From: Amaurobius ferox
Taxonomy: Eukaryota; Arthropoda; Arachnida; Araneae; Amaurobiidae
Assembly (NCBI GenBank): GCA_951213105.1
Contig: OX578139.1
Location: forward strand, 73,099,184-73,163,183
Length of the DNA: 64,000 nt
Direction of reading: 5' to 3'
Both the position numbers and the translations under genes were made by a program. Positions 34,207 to 46,779 of this stretch are shown piece by piece (the stretch's first letter is position 1; the number at the start of each line of letters is the position of its first letter). The notes beneath the pieces were generated by a model that was not told where the DNA came from, made no database searches, and was given only the letters and a program-made list of their open reading frames with translations.

Positions 34207-34935
34207 TTTTCAACAACACGGACATATTTATTGATCCTCTTTACAACACATACATATTTCCTGATCTATTTGTAAGACAGAAAATTTTTCTAACAAAGTA
34301 ACAAAACATATATGTTTCCTAGTCTCTCAGCATGACAGTCATCCTTCCTGACCTCTTTACAACGCGTACGTTTTTCTTGATCTCTGTACAAGACAGACAA
34401 CTTTCCTAACCTCTTAATAAGACATATATATTTCCTAGTATCTTAACAGGATAGACACATTTCCTAATCTCTTAACAAGACAGACATCCTTCCGAGCCTC
34501 TTTACAACGCATGCATGTTTCCTGATCTCTTTACAAGACAGACAACTTTCCTAACTTCTTAACAAGACAGATATGTTTCCTAGTCTCTTAAAAAGATCGA
34601 CATATTTCCTAGTCTCTTTACAAGATCGACATATTTCCCAGTCTCTTAACAAGATGGACATCCATCTCATTCTGTTAACAAGACAGACATGTTTCCTAAC
34701 CTTTTAAAACGACATACTTGTTTCCTAGACTTTTAACAAGATCGACATATTTCCCAGTCTCTTAACAAGACGGACATCCATCTTATTCTGTTAACAAGAC
34801 AGACATGTTTCCTAACATTTTAAAACGACATACTTGCTTCCTAGTCTCTTAACCTGCCAGACATGTTTCCCGACCTCTTAACAAGACAGATATCTTTACG
34901 GATGACATACATGTTTCTTAGTTCTTGACACGCCA
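34207..34935. repeat. 29-bp minisatellite, about 25 copies with higher-order repeats
   Basis: Unit: ACAAGACAGACATGTTTCCT then AGTCTCTTA. In 34600-34860 a block of four units (~117 bases) with distinctive variants (GGACATCCATCTYATTCTG, AAAACGACATACTTG) appears twice, so groups of units were copied together. Confidence 0.93.
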
Positions 34936-35463
34936 GAAATGTTACACATAACGATATTTCAAGCCTCTCAGTTGTTGAAAAGTTCACTCCTTGGTTCGAT
35001 GGATCCGAAGCGTAGCATAGATATACGCGTTTATTGTGTGTAGGAATGCACTTTAACTATATATCAAAGTTCGTTAAGGCTTAATATGAGTAACAATAAC
35101 AATAGAAGATCAAAGTAGATTCATTTAATTTCACCCTAGCGTTGCAAGTCATTAACCGAGTTATAAATTTTCTATATAACATAAAACTTCCTACAGTACA
35201 TGATAATGATCTTTTATCATACAGAGAACTTTGTATTATAATTTTACAATATATTTTAAGAATTATTAACAACTTGACCCTACATAGCAGTAAGAATCGT
35301 TCATGGTAAATAGAAGCTTAGGTCAAATTTTTACAGTATAGTTCAAATATTATGCAATAGAAACTCATAAAATTTGACAGTATGGTAACTTTTAAATTGT
35401 TTTGATATGATGATTTTATGTTGATTACATTTTAAAGAGACATTAAAAATATACATTGTTTTT
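34936..35463. other. No feature recognised
   Basis: A+T-rich, with no repeat or coding signal. Confidence 0.35.
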
Positions 35464-36424
35464 ACTTTCCTTATATATATAATGTATAAGGAAAGTATTG
35501 TGACGGGGTCGAAAATTCGAATTCGAGTTTTCGACGGGAGAGCACGATTCAAGCATCCCTGATCACAAGTCAAACATTTTTGAAGTGATGTCTGTGTGTG
35601 CGTGTGTGAAAGTATGCGTGTGTGTGTGTCAGTGAGCCTGTGGAGACGATAACTAACGAACAAGTGGACCGATTCAAACTAAATTTGGTACACAAATCAC
35701 AATCCGTAAACACTCGAAGCCTCTTGTTTTTATACGCAATCGAATGTTCAAAACCCCCCTAAATTTTCAAGTGAAATTTTAAAAAAATCGTCAAAAAATC
35801 AAAACCGCTAATAAAATTACGCAAATAGACATTTCTTAATGTAATTTTTCATTAGAAAACGATTGACATAAATTTTAGAACGCTAACATAAACCGTTCTC
35901 GAGATATTGCACATTTTTCAAAAATATTATCATAAAGTCATATAAAATAAAAAAAAATTCCTATAGAGAAACATGTTCACTTTTCATATGTAATGCCATG
36001 CGATAAATTTAGTGACATCATTCTCATGGATCTAGCTCATTCCATTCATGAAAAATATACTTTGAGTAATACTTTTGTATTTGAACGCCAATAGTCATTT
36101 ATCTGCTGTAAGAATAACTTATTTCTTCGTCCATAACGCTTGGCCAGATTTTGGCGACGAATTTATTGGAATGTCGCCAACTGGCCGACTTTTTTAAATG
36201 TTGCTAAATAAACGAAAAACTCGCCAAATGGATAAAAATGACGCTAAATCAATAACGACTTATTGATGATGACGACAGGGAAAATGGCTACTCATTGACG
36301 AAAATTCAATATCTTGGAAAGAATATAAATAATTACTATAAAGATAATCTATTTTTTTACTGTAAAAGTAGTAAATTCATTGTATTATATAAGGAAAGTC
36401 ATATGCTGGCCACATCAGATTCTT
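35464..36424 (+). mobile_element. Family A element, copy A7
   Basis: Full-length, from ACTTTCCTTATATATATAAT to GGAAAGTCATATGCTGGCCA and CATCAGATTCTT. The slot at 35593-35635 is short (GT)n with GTGAAAGTATGC. One extra copy of the 20-base motif (near 36255-36290) extends the internal array. It is inverted relative to A8, with 865 bases between them. Confidence 0.88.
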
Positions 36425-37289
36425 TAAATCACTCACAGCAATCTAAAATCATTAAATATATGACATATACAAATATATACCGATTAAAATTTATTCTTCT
36501 AATAGTTTGTGTTACAAATTGGCATGTGTACGAGCCAACAGTTGCCTATTACTCCATTTGTACGTATTGCTACGTACTGCAAATCCGTTGGATATGTTAT
36601 ATTAGGGCAGTATGACTAATTTAATTCTAGCAATAAAGCGTCAAAGCGCTTATTTGAAGACTAATATTTCAAGCTTGCCACAGATTGCCACATTTCTATA
36701 TTTTCAAAATATTGTTTCTACTGCTTTTTGTTTAGAATAAAATAGAAAACAGTAGACGCTTTTAAACTAACTAAAATCAACAGCGACCAATGAAAATAAT
36801 TGCAAATACAAGATGCACTTGAGAATACTAGAAGCAATTGAGAGCACTAGACGCACTTGTGAACACTAGAAGCAATTGGGCACACTAGAAGAAATTGAAA
36901 AAACTAAAGATGAGTGAGAGTTCTGTTCTCTTTCATACAGATAAAATAATCGTTTATCCATAAGGATAAAAAATTCCTAACATATTGTTAAATTATATAC
37001 ATCATGCAAAAAATTTAAAGAAGTTACAATATACGCTACCTTGATAAAAACATGAAAAATTAATTGATAAAATTCTATGTAATTTTAGTGGTGTTGTTAT
37101 TTTATATTCCATTTTCCTAGTTTAAACAGGGTGTTTCAAAAAGTTTAAATTATAATTAAACAATTGGCTAAATATACTTAAAAATTTGGTAGAATATCGT
37201 TGCATGTAAATTGACATCGTTTAGTAAAAAAATGTGACATCGTTTAGTAAAAAAATATAAAATGTAACTTTTCATACGCTTCCCCTAGA
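36425..37289. other. Spacer between A7 and A8; small repeats
   Basis: 36826-36912 repeats a ~23-base unit (CACTAGAAGCAATTGRG) four times. CAGGGTGTTTCAAAAAGTTT at 37126 looks like one terminal repeat of a mariner-type element, but no partner was seen. GACATCGTTTAGTAAAAAAA is duplicated near 37208 and 37232. Confidence 0.5.
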
Positions 37290-38329
37290 AAAAAAATTTG
37301 ATGTGGGCAGCACATGACTTTCCTTATATAATGCAATGAATTTACTACTCTTACAGTAAAAAAATAGATGATTATTATAGTAGATATTTATATTCTTTCC
37401 AAGATATTGAATTTTCGTCAATGAGTCGTCATTTTCATTGATTTAGCGTCATTTTTATCCATTTTTCGAGTTTTTCTTTAATTTAGCAACATTGAAAAAA
37501 GTCTCCAAGTTGGCGACATTCCACCAAGTCGTCGCCAAAATCTCGCCACGTGTTATGGACAGAGAAATAAGTTATTCTTACAGCAGATACATGATTATTG
37601 GCGTTCAAATACAAAAGTATTACTCAAAGTATCTTTTTTCATGAATGGAACGAGCTAGATCCACGAGAATGATGTCACCAAATTTATCTCATGGTATTGA
37701 ATATGAAAAGTTAACATGTTTCTCGATAAGAAATATATTTTTTTTCTTTTATATGACTTTCTGGTAATTTTTTGAAAAATGTGCAAAATCTCGAGAACGG
37801 TTCATGTTAGCGTTCCAACATTTATGTCATTCGTTTTTTAATGAAAAATTACATAAAAAAATGTCCATTTGCGTAACTTTATTAGAGATTTTGATTTTTT
37901 GATGATTTTGTCAAAATTTCACTCGAAAATTTAGGGGGTTCTGAGCATTCGATTGCGTATAAAAACAATAGGCTTCCAGTGTTCACAGATTGTGATTTTT
38001 GTACCAAATTTCCTTCGAATCGGTCCATTCGTTCCACAGTTATCGTCTCCACAGACTTACTGACACACACACACACACACGCACACACACACACACATAC
38101 TTTCACACACACACACATACTTTCACACACACACACATACTTTCACACACACACACACACACATACTTTTACACACACACACACTTTTACACGCACACAG
38201 ACATCACTTCAAAAATGTTTGATTCGTGATCATGGATGCTTGAAACGTGCTCTCCCGCCGAAAATTCGAATTCGAATTTTCGGCCCCGTCACAATACTTT
38301 CCTTATACATTATGTATATAAGAAAAGTA
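37290..38329 (-). mobile_element. Family A element, copy A8 (inverted to A7)
   Basis: Runs from AAAAATTTGATGTGGGCAGC to the ACTTTCCTTATACATTATG hairpin. The slot (38065-38200) is the longest in the family: (CA)n interrupted five times by TACTTT[CT]AC, the reverse of the GTGAAAGTA interruptions in A4 and A5. Confidence 0.88.
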
Positions 38330-38844
38330 AAAATGTAAATTATTTATTCCCGTAGTCAAATTTGCAAAACAAAAATAAAATCTTCCTGCTAAAACGATAA
38401 AAATTTCCCATGCTATTAGTAATTAAAATTTTCAATGTTTGAGGACTGCATGAAATTTTGGTACAGAAATGCAAGTTTTTAGACACAAATTTTACCTAAC
38501 TGAATTCAATTTTTGTATGACCCCCTAAAATATATGATTTCGACGTTTCTTTTGATTCGTCACAAGCGCAAAAGTTAAATGTTGTATATTTTTACAAAAC
38601 ACTAGTTACCAAAGCCAGTGGTTACGACAGCTTTGGTAACCAAAGCTGTCGTAGTTTGAAAATCTACCTCATTTCAATCATTTCTTGAATTTCAACTATG
38701 GGTCTGTAACCAACTACTCCAAATTTTATACAGAAAATTATTCAGTTTTAAAATCGTCCAGAAACACTATATACGAATCAGTGTATTGATTTACATATAG
38801 CTAAAAGGGTCTACTATATTCACAATCGGCTATGTTGAATATCT
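38330..38844. other. A+T-rich; contains a perfect palindrome
   Basis: Apart from the palindrome listed next, no feature was recognised. Confidence 0.4.
38623..38653. other. Perfect 31-bp palindrome, 15-bp arms
   Basis: Arms TACGACAGCTTTGGT and ACCAAAGCTGTCGTA surround a single A. AGTTACCAAAGCC just upstream (38604-38616) is a third partial copy. Confidence 0.97.
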
Positions 38845-39120
38845 GCTTTTCAACCTATCTTTCTGCCATTTCTTTTATCCTATATCCTTGCATTCAAAAT
38901 TCTTGAATATGCAAGAAAATATTTTATATGTTGTCATTTAAGTGTTAGCAATCTTGTCATTCACGCGTTGAAAGAAATCAAGCTTATTCGATGTTTTATT
39001 CATGGAATGTCTTATCTGTCAAGAAATTTTCATAGTTCTTCAATAGTGACATTATGCAATGAGATACGCATGACCAATGTCAGAAAATCCGATATTTCTA
39101 GAACATTTCTTTGAATAAAA
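38845..39120 (-). repeat. Dispersed repeat D, copy 2
   Basis: Matches 31300-31545. The minus-strand frame reads LTLVMRISLHNVTIEEL and later DIP before the same stop and AATAAA, with two further stops, so this copy is more decayed. Confidence 0.6.
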
Positions 39121-39444
39121 ATAATGACAAAATGCAATGGAATCCAAAACGAATCGGAACACGTTATAAATTCAAATTTATCTTCATTCGACCAAGTAAA
39201 TCTCAAACTTATTTTAGGTAATATTAAAAGAGAGAGGGACATTTTAAACAAGAATCAGGCATATCAATTCTGCCAAGAGGACTATTTATGCATGATCCAT
39301 AAAAGAAACTGTAATAGAAACATGATAGGGATAAGAACAATTTGAGCAACGTATTTGAGCACATACTAAAAATTATAAGTTATTTAATTTAAGCAGTTAA
39401 TGAGTTAGTTATAAGTAAATAATATTTTATGTGTGATTAAATTT

Positions 39445-40376
39445 GCTCATTCTGTCTGACTATCTGCCCGTTCGTACGATAACTGCCGTAAAAATGACTT
39501 TATCAATATGAAATTTTAGTATGTTGTTGAAACGGTCTGTGAGACATATGGAAATGAATATGAATAATATCATCCAATCATCTCTAGATTGAACCCGGAT
39601 TAAAAAAGTGAAATAAATACATTAAAACCTATAGGGCCTAATTTTTCAAACATTTTTTAAGTTAAAGCGTCACAAAGTTAAGCATCACACATTGATTCGA
39701 AAATTTTAAGTAATATTCAAATTATCCCATAAAATATATAAAAACATCAGCAAAATATGTTTGATAGTTTTTTAATGAAAATTAAAATAATAATTTTACC
39801 CATATTATATGAAGAAATCACGTGACCCATTTCAAAATAAAATATGGCATCCTTCATTTTTCCTAGTGTAAAAACCATGATTTTTAAAGTTCTGTTATAT
39901 TTATATTTTGTGTTGCTTCCGTCCTAAAATCGCTTTATTTTTGCGTATTTACGGTGCATCTATATTCTGTGCCACTGCGATTACAATATTCTTTAATTAA
40001 AATGATCACCAAACGTTGATTATTTCTACAACGAAGCCTATTTAATGGATGCAGAATGTAAACAAGTGATTGTAAGATGAGTTATATAAGAATTGCTGAA
40101 TGCTTTCACACAAAATGATTTAACTCTGGAGCCTATAATAAAAGTGATATGGATTTACATAGAGAGACAGACAATTTATATTTGGATGACGTCATTTGAA
40201 TAAAGTTTATTTTTTTCGATGAAGTTTTGTGTTTTCATATATAATAAATTATTATAGTACTGTGATAACTTAAAATATATCAGCGCTGACTGTACCACTG
40301 TTCACATTTGTTTAAATAAAATTGCATTTCAGATGGGAAGTGCTTCTCAATCAATGCTTTATGCATTATTGATTTC
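39445..40376 (+). mobile_element. Family B element, copy B2
   Basis: Begins near the TCTGTCTGACTATCTGCC slot without a clear hairpin, continues through CGGTCTGTGAGACATATGG, TTGAACCCGGATTAAAAA and TTGCTTCCGTCCTAAAATCG, and ends with the AATCAATGC / GCATTATTGATT hairpin. The body matches B1 but lacks its internal duplication. A 150-codon T-rich frame starts inside its last 44 bases and is probably chance. Confidence 0.8.
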
Positions 40377-41296
40377 TCTTGTTTTATTCAGTATGTGGAG
40401 CTCATATACTTTGTATTTTATTTATTCTTCTTGTCTGCTTCTCAAGTACATATTATGTCATTTAGTTTCGTACTTTTCTCGTTTTACTTTATTTTTTTCA
40501 CAGTATTATGTATACGTATATTTCACAGTATGGTTTTTATTTTATTGGGTTCTTTTGTTTTCTCATTGTTTAATTATCCGACATAGTCCGGTGCTCATTT
40601 GGACGTTTAGGTTCAGGCTTGTTCACAATGAAAACGGGAATCCAAAGATTCCTCACACATACGTCTGCTTACTTAATGCTTTTTTTAGCTGCATTTTACA
40701 TTGGGTTGTAATTAATTACAATGTATACTGTAAAGCATTTTTACTGACAAATAAATGTTTTAAAAAGCCAGTCGTTTGTATTTAGGAAGCACAACTCTTT
40801 CCGTGAGTTGCAAAGCCCACTTGTGACCAACCGGATTAGTCTCCAGACTTGAGATCCAAAAGAACATGGTTTGAATTTCAGATACAGATGAAGATCTATG
40901 TATTTGTATGCATACATGATAATAATTGTACTGTAATTTGCTTTAAGCTGCAGGCTTCGTTTATAATTATTCTGGTGGGCAAGAAAAGATTAGTTAAGCA
41001 CCAAAATTATGCAATCCTATCAAATCCCATAGAAGACAGTTTTCTTGTTAAAAACTTCAAAATACTATAAATAATAAGAAATATTTCTGCTTCTCACTAG
41101 GTAATATGATCTTTGATTCCTAAACGACAGTTGGGTCGTTGTATATTTTTAGTGTCTGGTGTAAATTATTGGATTTAATTAAGTATTAGTCTCCAAATGA
41201 CAATCGGATGGAATCTGGGATTATATCCGGGCCAACACTATTATGAGCAGACGTCTATACGTACCAGTGTGGTCCTCTGAGAAACTGCTTTACGTA
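40377..41296. other. No gene recognised
   Basis: T-rich on the plus strand from 40377 to 40780, which depletes stop codons and gives a long hydrophobic frame without known motifs. Confidence 0.35.
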
Positions 41297-41500
41297 AAAT
41301 ATGATGATCAGGGATCCCAAAATATGATGCTCAGTGGCCCAAACTATGATGCTCAGGGGCCCAAAATATGATGTTCAGGGGTCCCAAAATATGATGATCA
41401 GGGTTCTCAAAATATGATGCTCAGGAGTCCCAAAATTAGATGCTCGGGGGTCCCAAAATATGATGATCAGAGGTCCCAAAATATGATGCTCAGGGGGATT
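41297..41500 (+). repeat. 22-23-bp minisatellite, about nine copies
   Basis: Units read AAAATATGATGCTCAGGGG then TCCC, with ATGATC/ATGCTC variants alternating irregularly. Confidence 0.95.
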
Positions 41501-41729
41501 GCCGATGGTGTACAAAGATGGGATAAACTTAAACACCCGTGCCTTAAATTCTGGTTAAGTAAATATTATAATCTATAAGAATGGTGTGTATTATAAGAAT
41601 ACAAGAACTAAAATGCAATAGTGTAAAAAAAGAAAAGTTTAAATTGCAAAAACTATTTTATGCTAATCCAGTCCTATAAGTTCACAATGTAAAAGAATGA
41701 TTGCCTGAAATCAAAATATACACACTTTG
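41501..41729. other. No feature recognised
   Basis: A+T-rich link between two tandem repeats. Confidence 0.35.
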
Positions 41730-41811
<82 letters not shown>

Positions 41812-41819
41812 TATATATA
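41730..41819. repeat. (TA)n microsatellite
   Basis: About 45 TA units with one AATA interruption near the right end. Confidence 0.98.
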
Positions 41820-42339
41820 ACTTTTATTGCGATTTCTGAAAAATATAAAGTTGTGATCCATTCAAGAAGAAAAGGTTCAGAATTATAGATGATTATGGAT
41901 GACAGTGTTCACAAAAATGGGAAATCTGAGTTCACTGCAGTAAATATCTGCACATTAGTTAAATTATTTTTCTATGGAAATTTAAGATTTTTCAGTTTAT
42001 AAGGATATAAAATTCAAGCGCTATATGCCCTTGAATAAAAGCTAGGGCCATAAAAGTAATGTACAGAAATGAATATTTTCTCACTTAAAGGAAAGATTTA
42101 TGTTTGCTGTAAAATGTGCCAAGCATATCAGATATCAAATAAATTGTAAAGTGTAAGATATTATTTTATATATATATTATATAGTTTAACTTGTATGTTT
42201 TTAAAGTTATACGTTTTTATGATACTGTTTTTTTTATAACACATTGATATGAGTTTTGGTTTTGGTTTTGGTTCTTCCATTGGAATGAAGGTTGAAGTTT
42301 ATCTTTGTTGAACTAAAATATGATTCCAAAATATAAAAA
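41820..42339. other. No feature recognised
   Basis: A+T-rich. GGTTTT repeats three to four times near 42255. Confidence 0.35.
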
Positions 42340-42453
42340 CTATAATATGAATCAAATATATAATATAATATTAATATAATATAATATAATTTAATATAAT
42401 AATATGTAATATAATAATATATAATACATAATATAATAATATATAATATAATA
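42340..42453. repeat. (TAATA)n low-complexity tract
   Basis: Irregular TAATATAA units run up to the edge of B3. Confidence 0.9.
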
Positions 42454-43402
42454 TTAATCATGCATAAAGCATTGATTATGAAACACTTTCCAACTGAAAT
42501 GCAATTTCATTTAAAAATCTCTAATATGGGATACATTTAGCATTGATACTTTTTAATTATCACAGAACTACAATAATTTATTTGACTTGGAAACTTCAAA
42601 CTTCATCAAAAAGACAATGCTATAGAATTGTCTGCTTCTCTATGTAAAATCAATGAATACTTCATTAATATCAATTATATTCCAGACTCCAGACCTAAAT
42701 AATTTTGATTTAGAAAAATAAAATTCGGCAATTCTTATACAACTGAACTTACAATCGCTGGATTTGTTTGCATTCTTCATACGTTAAAATTAGGATTCGT
42801 TATAGAAAAAATCAAAGTTTAGTGATCATTTAAAATAAAAAATATTGTAATTGCGTAGGCACAAATTTTAGATACACAAATAATATGCAATAATAAAGCG
42901 GATTTCGGACGTATGCAACACTGAATATAAATATAAGCGTTCCTTAAAAATTGCGATTTTCACTAAGTGAAAAAGAAATGGATGCCATATTTTATTTTAC
43001 AATGGGTCACTTGATCTCTTGCATAACATGAGTGTAATTATTATTTCAATTTTTATTTAAAAACTACTTAACATATTTTGATGAATATTTTTTACACATT
43101 TTGCGTGATAATTTGAATATTTCCAAAACATTTAAAACAATTTGTGAATTTTAACTCAGTTAAAAAAATGTTTTAATAATTAGGTCCCATAGAGTTCAAT
43201 GTATTTCATTTTTTCAACCCGGTTTCAATCCAAAACTAATTGGGTGATATTATTCATTTATAATCCCACATGTCCCACAGACCTTCTCAAAAACATACTA
43301 AAATTGAATTTTGATAAAGTTGTTATCGTGCAAACGGATATACTGACAGACAGAATGAACAAAGTCATCCAAACTTTACAACTACGTTTTAAAGTGTTAA
43401 TA
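42454..43402 (-). mobile_element. Family B element, copy B3
   Basis: Starts with the AATCATGC / GCATTGATT hairpin, then GAAACACTTTCCAACTGAAA, and the reverse of the B1 body (TTAGGTCCCATAGAGTTCAA, CAACCCGGTTTCAATCC). It ends at the (GACA)n slot and AATGAACAAAGTCAT. The outer ACTTTTCAAC hairpin has decayed. Confidence 0.8.
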
Positions 43403-43568
43403 AAATTAAAGAACAAATATCAAATAACCAACTGGTTCAGAGGCTATTTAAGCTAACTTCGTCAAATGCAATTACGGGAAACTAAAATCAGGAAAAATGA
43501 AGATAAATGTCTAAACAAATGGAGTATTCAGATTGGATAGGGATTTCCAAGTGGATGAAAATAAGTAA

Positions 43569-44520
43569 GATCAATCATGCATAAAGCAGTGATTATGAAA
43601 CAATTTCCAACTGAAAGGCAATTTTATTTTAAAATCTCTGAAATGTGATACATTCAGAGTTTATGTATTTCAAATTATTACAGTACTATAAAAATGTATT
43701 ATATTTGAAAACTAAAAACTTCAGCTAAAAAAATGAACTTTATTCAAATAACGTCATCGAAATATGAATCTGGATCTCTATGTAAAGGCAATGAACATTT
43801 CAATCATATCACTTTTATTCCAGACCCCAGAGTTAAATAATTGTGCGTGAAAAAAAAATTATCAATTCTTATGCAACTCATCATATAATAGCTAAATGTG
43901 TTTACATTCTGCATCCATTAAAATTAAGATTTTTTGTAGAAATAATCAAAATTTGATGGTTATTTAAACTGAAAAATATTGTAATTGCATTGTCACAGAA
44001 TGTAGATGCACAAAGAATACGAAAAAATAAAGCGATCTCGAAAAATATCTCGATTTCTACACTGAGATAAAAAGATGGATGTCATATCCTATTTTGAAGT
44101 TGGTCATGTTCTATCTTCATATACTATGCCTGTAATAAATATTTTAATTTTTATTTATGGAACTACGGAACATATTTTGCTGATATTTTTTTATATATTT
44201 TATGGGTTAATTTGAATAGTTCCTAAAATTTTCGAAGCAATCTGTGAATTTTAACTTTGCTTAAAAAATGTTTTAAAAATTAGGTCCCATGGGTTTCAAT
44301 GAATTACAATTTTTCAACCCGGGTTCCTTCGAAAACTAATTAGGTGATATTATTCATTTACATTCCCATATGTCTCGCAGACTATCTCGACAACATACTA
44401 AAATTTCATTTTCATAAAGTCATTTTTACGACAGTTATCGTGCAAACGGACAGACAGATAGACAGATAGACAGAATGAACAAAGTCATAAGCATTTTTCA
44501 ACTATGGTGGGAAGTGTTTA
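43569..44520 (-). mobile_element. Family B element, copy B4
   Basis: Same orientation as B3 and only 167 bases beyond it. Hairpin GATCAATCATGC start, full body, (GACA)n slot with GATA variants (44450-44472), and a decayed TTTTTCAACTATGG hairpin. Identity between B3 and B4 is moderate, so they are probably separate insertions rather than one recent duplication. Confidence 0.82.
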
Positions 44521-46779
44521 AAAGGGCGGAGATGGTTAGAAATGGTGTTTCATTGAGAAACAACATGAAAACACAAAAAAAAAAATCCAATTCAAAAATT
44601 GAATTAGGTACTTGAATATGTTGCTTGAATAATTTGGATTGCATCTCTTGCTTGTTGTGAAGACTAAGCTGCTTTTAGATTTAGAAATGAGTTTAAATAG
44701 AAATTTTTCTGTTGTGTAGTTATATAGTAGAATTGTATTCTGTAGGTATTCGAGGGTTTTATATTCAATTGTTAACAATTTTTGCGTATTCGACCTCATT
44801 AGCATTGTGAGGATAAAGTATGTCATTTTATCTGATTATATAATATTTAGGTAAAATGTATAAAGAGAGAAGATATATGAGATATTCTTGGAAACCTTGT
44901 AAGTGCAGTAATCTTCATGCAAATTCGCATGCTTTAGTATCCAGAAAAAAATGGCTGATACTTGAACTGGCAGCTATTTATCTCTAAGTCATTTATCCTT
45001 TACTCAGTTTTATTAAAAACTCTTCATTCCTATTTCCTAATAAATTCAATGGTACGTGGCCATGTTTGCCCCATTTTAACCAATGCGAGTTTTCATTTTT
45101 TACTTACATACAAAGAGTACTTCAATCTGTTCTTTTCCGTATATTACGGATTTTTGATTTCGACTACTATGGATCTAGCATTCAGGGACTAAATCGTTCT
45201 ACCCAAGTAATCTTTGCAGCTCATGAAAGTTACCATATGTGTAAAATATATGTGTTTGCGACTGATTGTATGGTATCTAAGATAAGTGTTCTAGTCCATG
45301 GAAGTTTTGTGTTTTCAGGAAGAAAAACACTGACTTTTTCAAGTTTACCTTTGCGATATAGATAATTAAAATATATATTTTTTTGCAGCTTAGACTATAG
45401 CACTTGTTGACATAGAACTGTACATAATCTTCCGTATCACCACTCTATATCTTTTAAAAATGCAAATATAAATGAATTGATTTATTCGTATTTGTAAAAG
45501 AAAATAGTTTTACCTTTTAGGTGTTGATTGGCGAAAGCAGATTTTCATTCCTGAAAAAAGAAATATTATACATTATAAAAATAAAGTCACCTTTACACAT
45601 CTGATATTATAATACTACAGTCAAAACATACAATCAACGTTTTGACGAAAAGATTTCACGTACATTTCAAAACGACTAATTTTGCTGGTCCAAATGCAAA
45701 GCATTACCAAATACAATATTTTATATTACATTCTAAATTTATTCTCCTACAATATCTAGATGTTTTTAATGTAAACTATTTTTTTATATTTTTGTAAAAA
45801 TACAAATTATATTTCAAAAGATATTTCCAAATGACATAAAAAACAGCATCGTATTTGCCTTAATACTTCTTTAAAAATTGTCGAAATTTATTCGGTAGAA
45901 CTAAATACAGAATCTGCAATTTCCCATAAGAACCAATTTTAAATTAACAACAATTTATTCAAAATAAACGCAGTATATTTAAAAAACTGAACAGTAAAAG
46001 TCTGCAATAAAACACTACTGGAATGTCACCCTTTTCATCTGAACTCACAATTATCCTTATTTCTTTGAAATACTCCGCTCTTAAGTTGCACAAAACTTTC
46101 ACTAAATCTTTCACATTTTTTCCCCAATGAATTGCTTAGTTTTAATGGCTTTCTTTCCTATCTATAAACTTAATTTTCTGTATCCGTGAATTTGATTTTT
46201 TACAAGATTAACGTTTTTATCAATTGGAAGCTTGATTTCGAATTGAACTCGTTTAGACCCGGTGTCAAACTAGGCGTGAATTTTATTTCACGCTTGATTC
46301 GCGTTCAGAACGAGACTCAGCATATATAAAGTTAGTTTGCATTCAGAGATTTTATAATCGTGTTAGTTTAATGTCACTCCATATCCCTTGCTTTTAGAGA
46401 TTGTGTCATATCTTTATTTATGAAAGTCAATGTGTGCAGTGATGCATTTACATTTTTGTGATCCAGTGCAAAATAGATTGACAGCACATTGATGTCATTA
46501 TCTTTTCTGACGTCATATATTGCTATACTAGTAACGCGTTAATAGTTAAGTTGGTTCTCTTGTTCTAAATATCAGCATTCATGGCCCACTTTTGTGTTTA
46601 TTATGCTCTTGTCAAAATAAAACCATCTCGGAAGTGAAATCTATATAATAATTATCTGACGTGATTGTGTATTTCCAGATTATCCACAAGCTATCCACTT
46701 GTGGTGCACATTTAAAAATAGACGTTTGAGAGGCGGGGAAAATTGGATTTTTATAAAATCTCTCACAGGCTCTCCAGAA
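44521..46779. other. No gene recognised
   Basis: Mostly A+T-rich unique sequence. Frames of 70-99 codons at 44536-45365 have no recognised motif. Nothing repeat-like was seen apart from short homopolymers. Confidence 0.35.

Noticed and set aside
34207..34935. CRISPR-like array
   Set aside because: Units are contiguous 29-mers without unique spacers, and the DNA is eukaryotic.
37126..37260. Complete mariner element starting CAGGGTGTTTCAAAAAGTTT
   Set aside because: Only one terminal-repeat-like end was found and no transposase sequence follows.
37979..38338. 119-codon Thr-His-rich frame and its equivalents in other A copies
   Set aside because: It is a translation of the (CA)n slot with element flanks.
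40333..40785. 150-codon hydrophobic frame on the plus strand
   Set aside because: It starts inside the end of element B2, lies in T-rich DNA where stops are rare, and shows no known motif or splice context.
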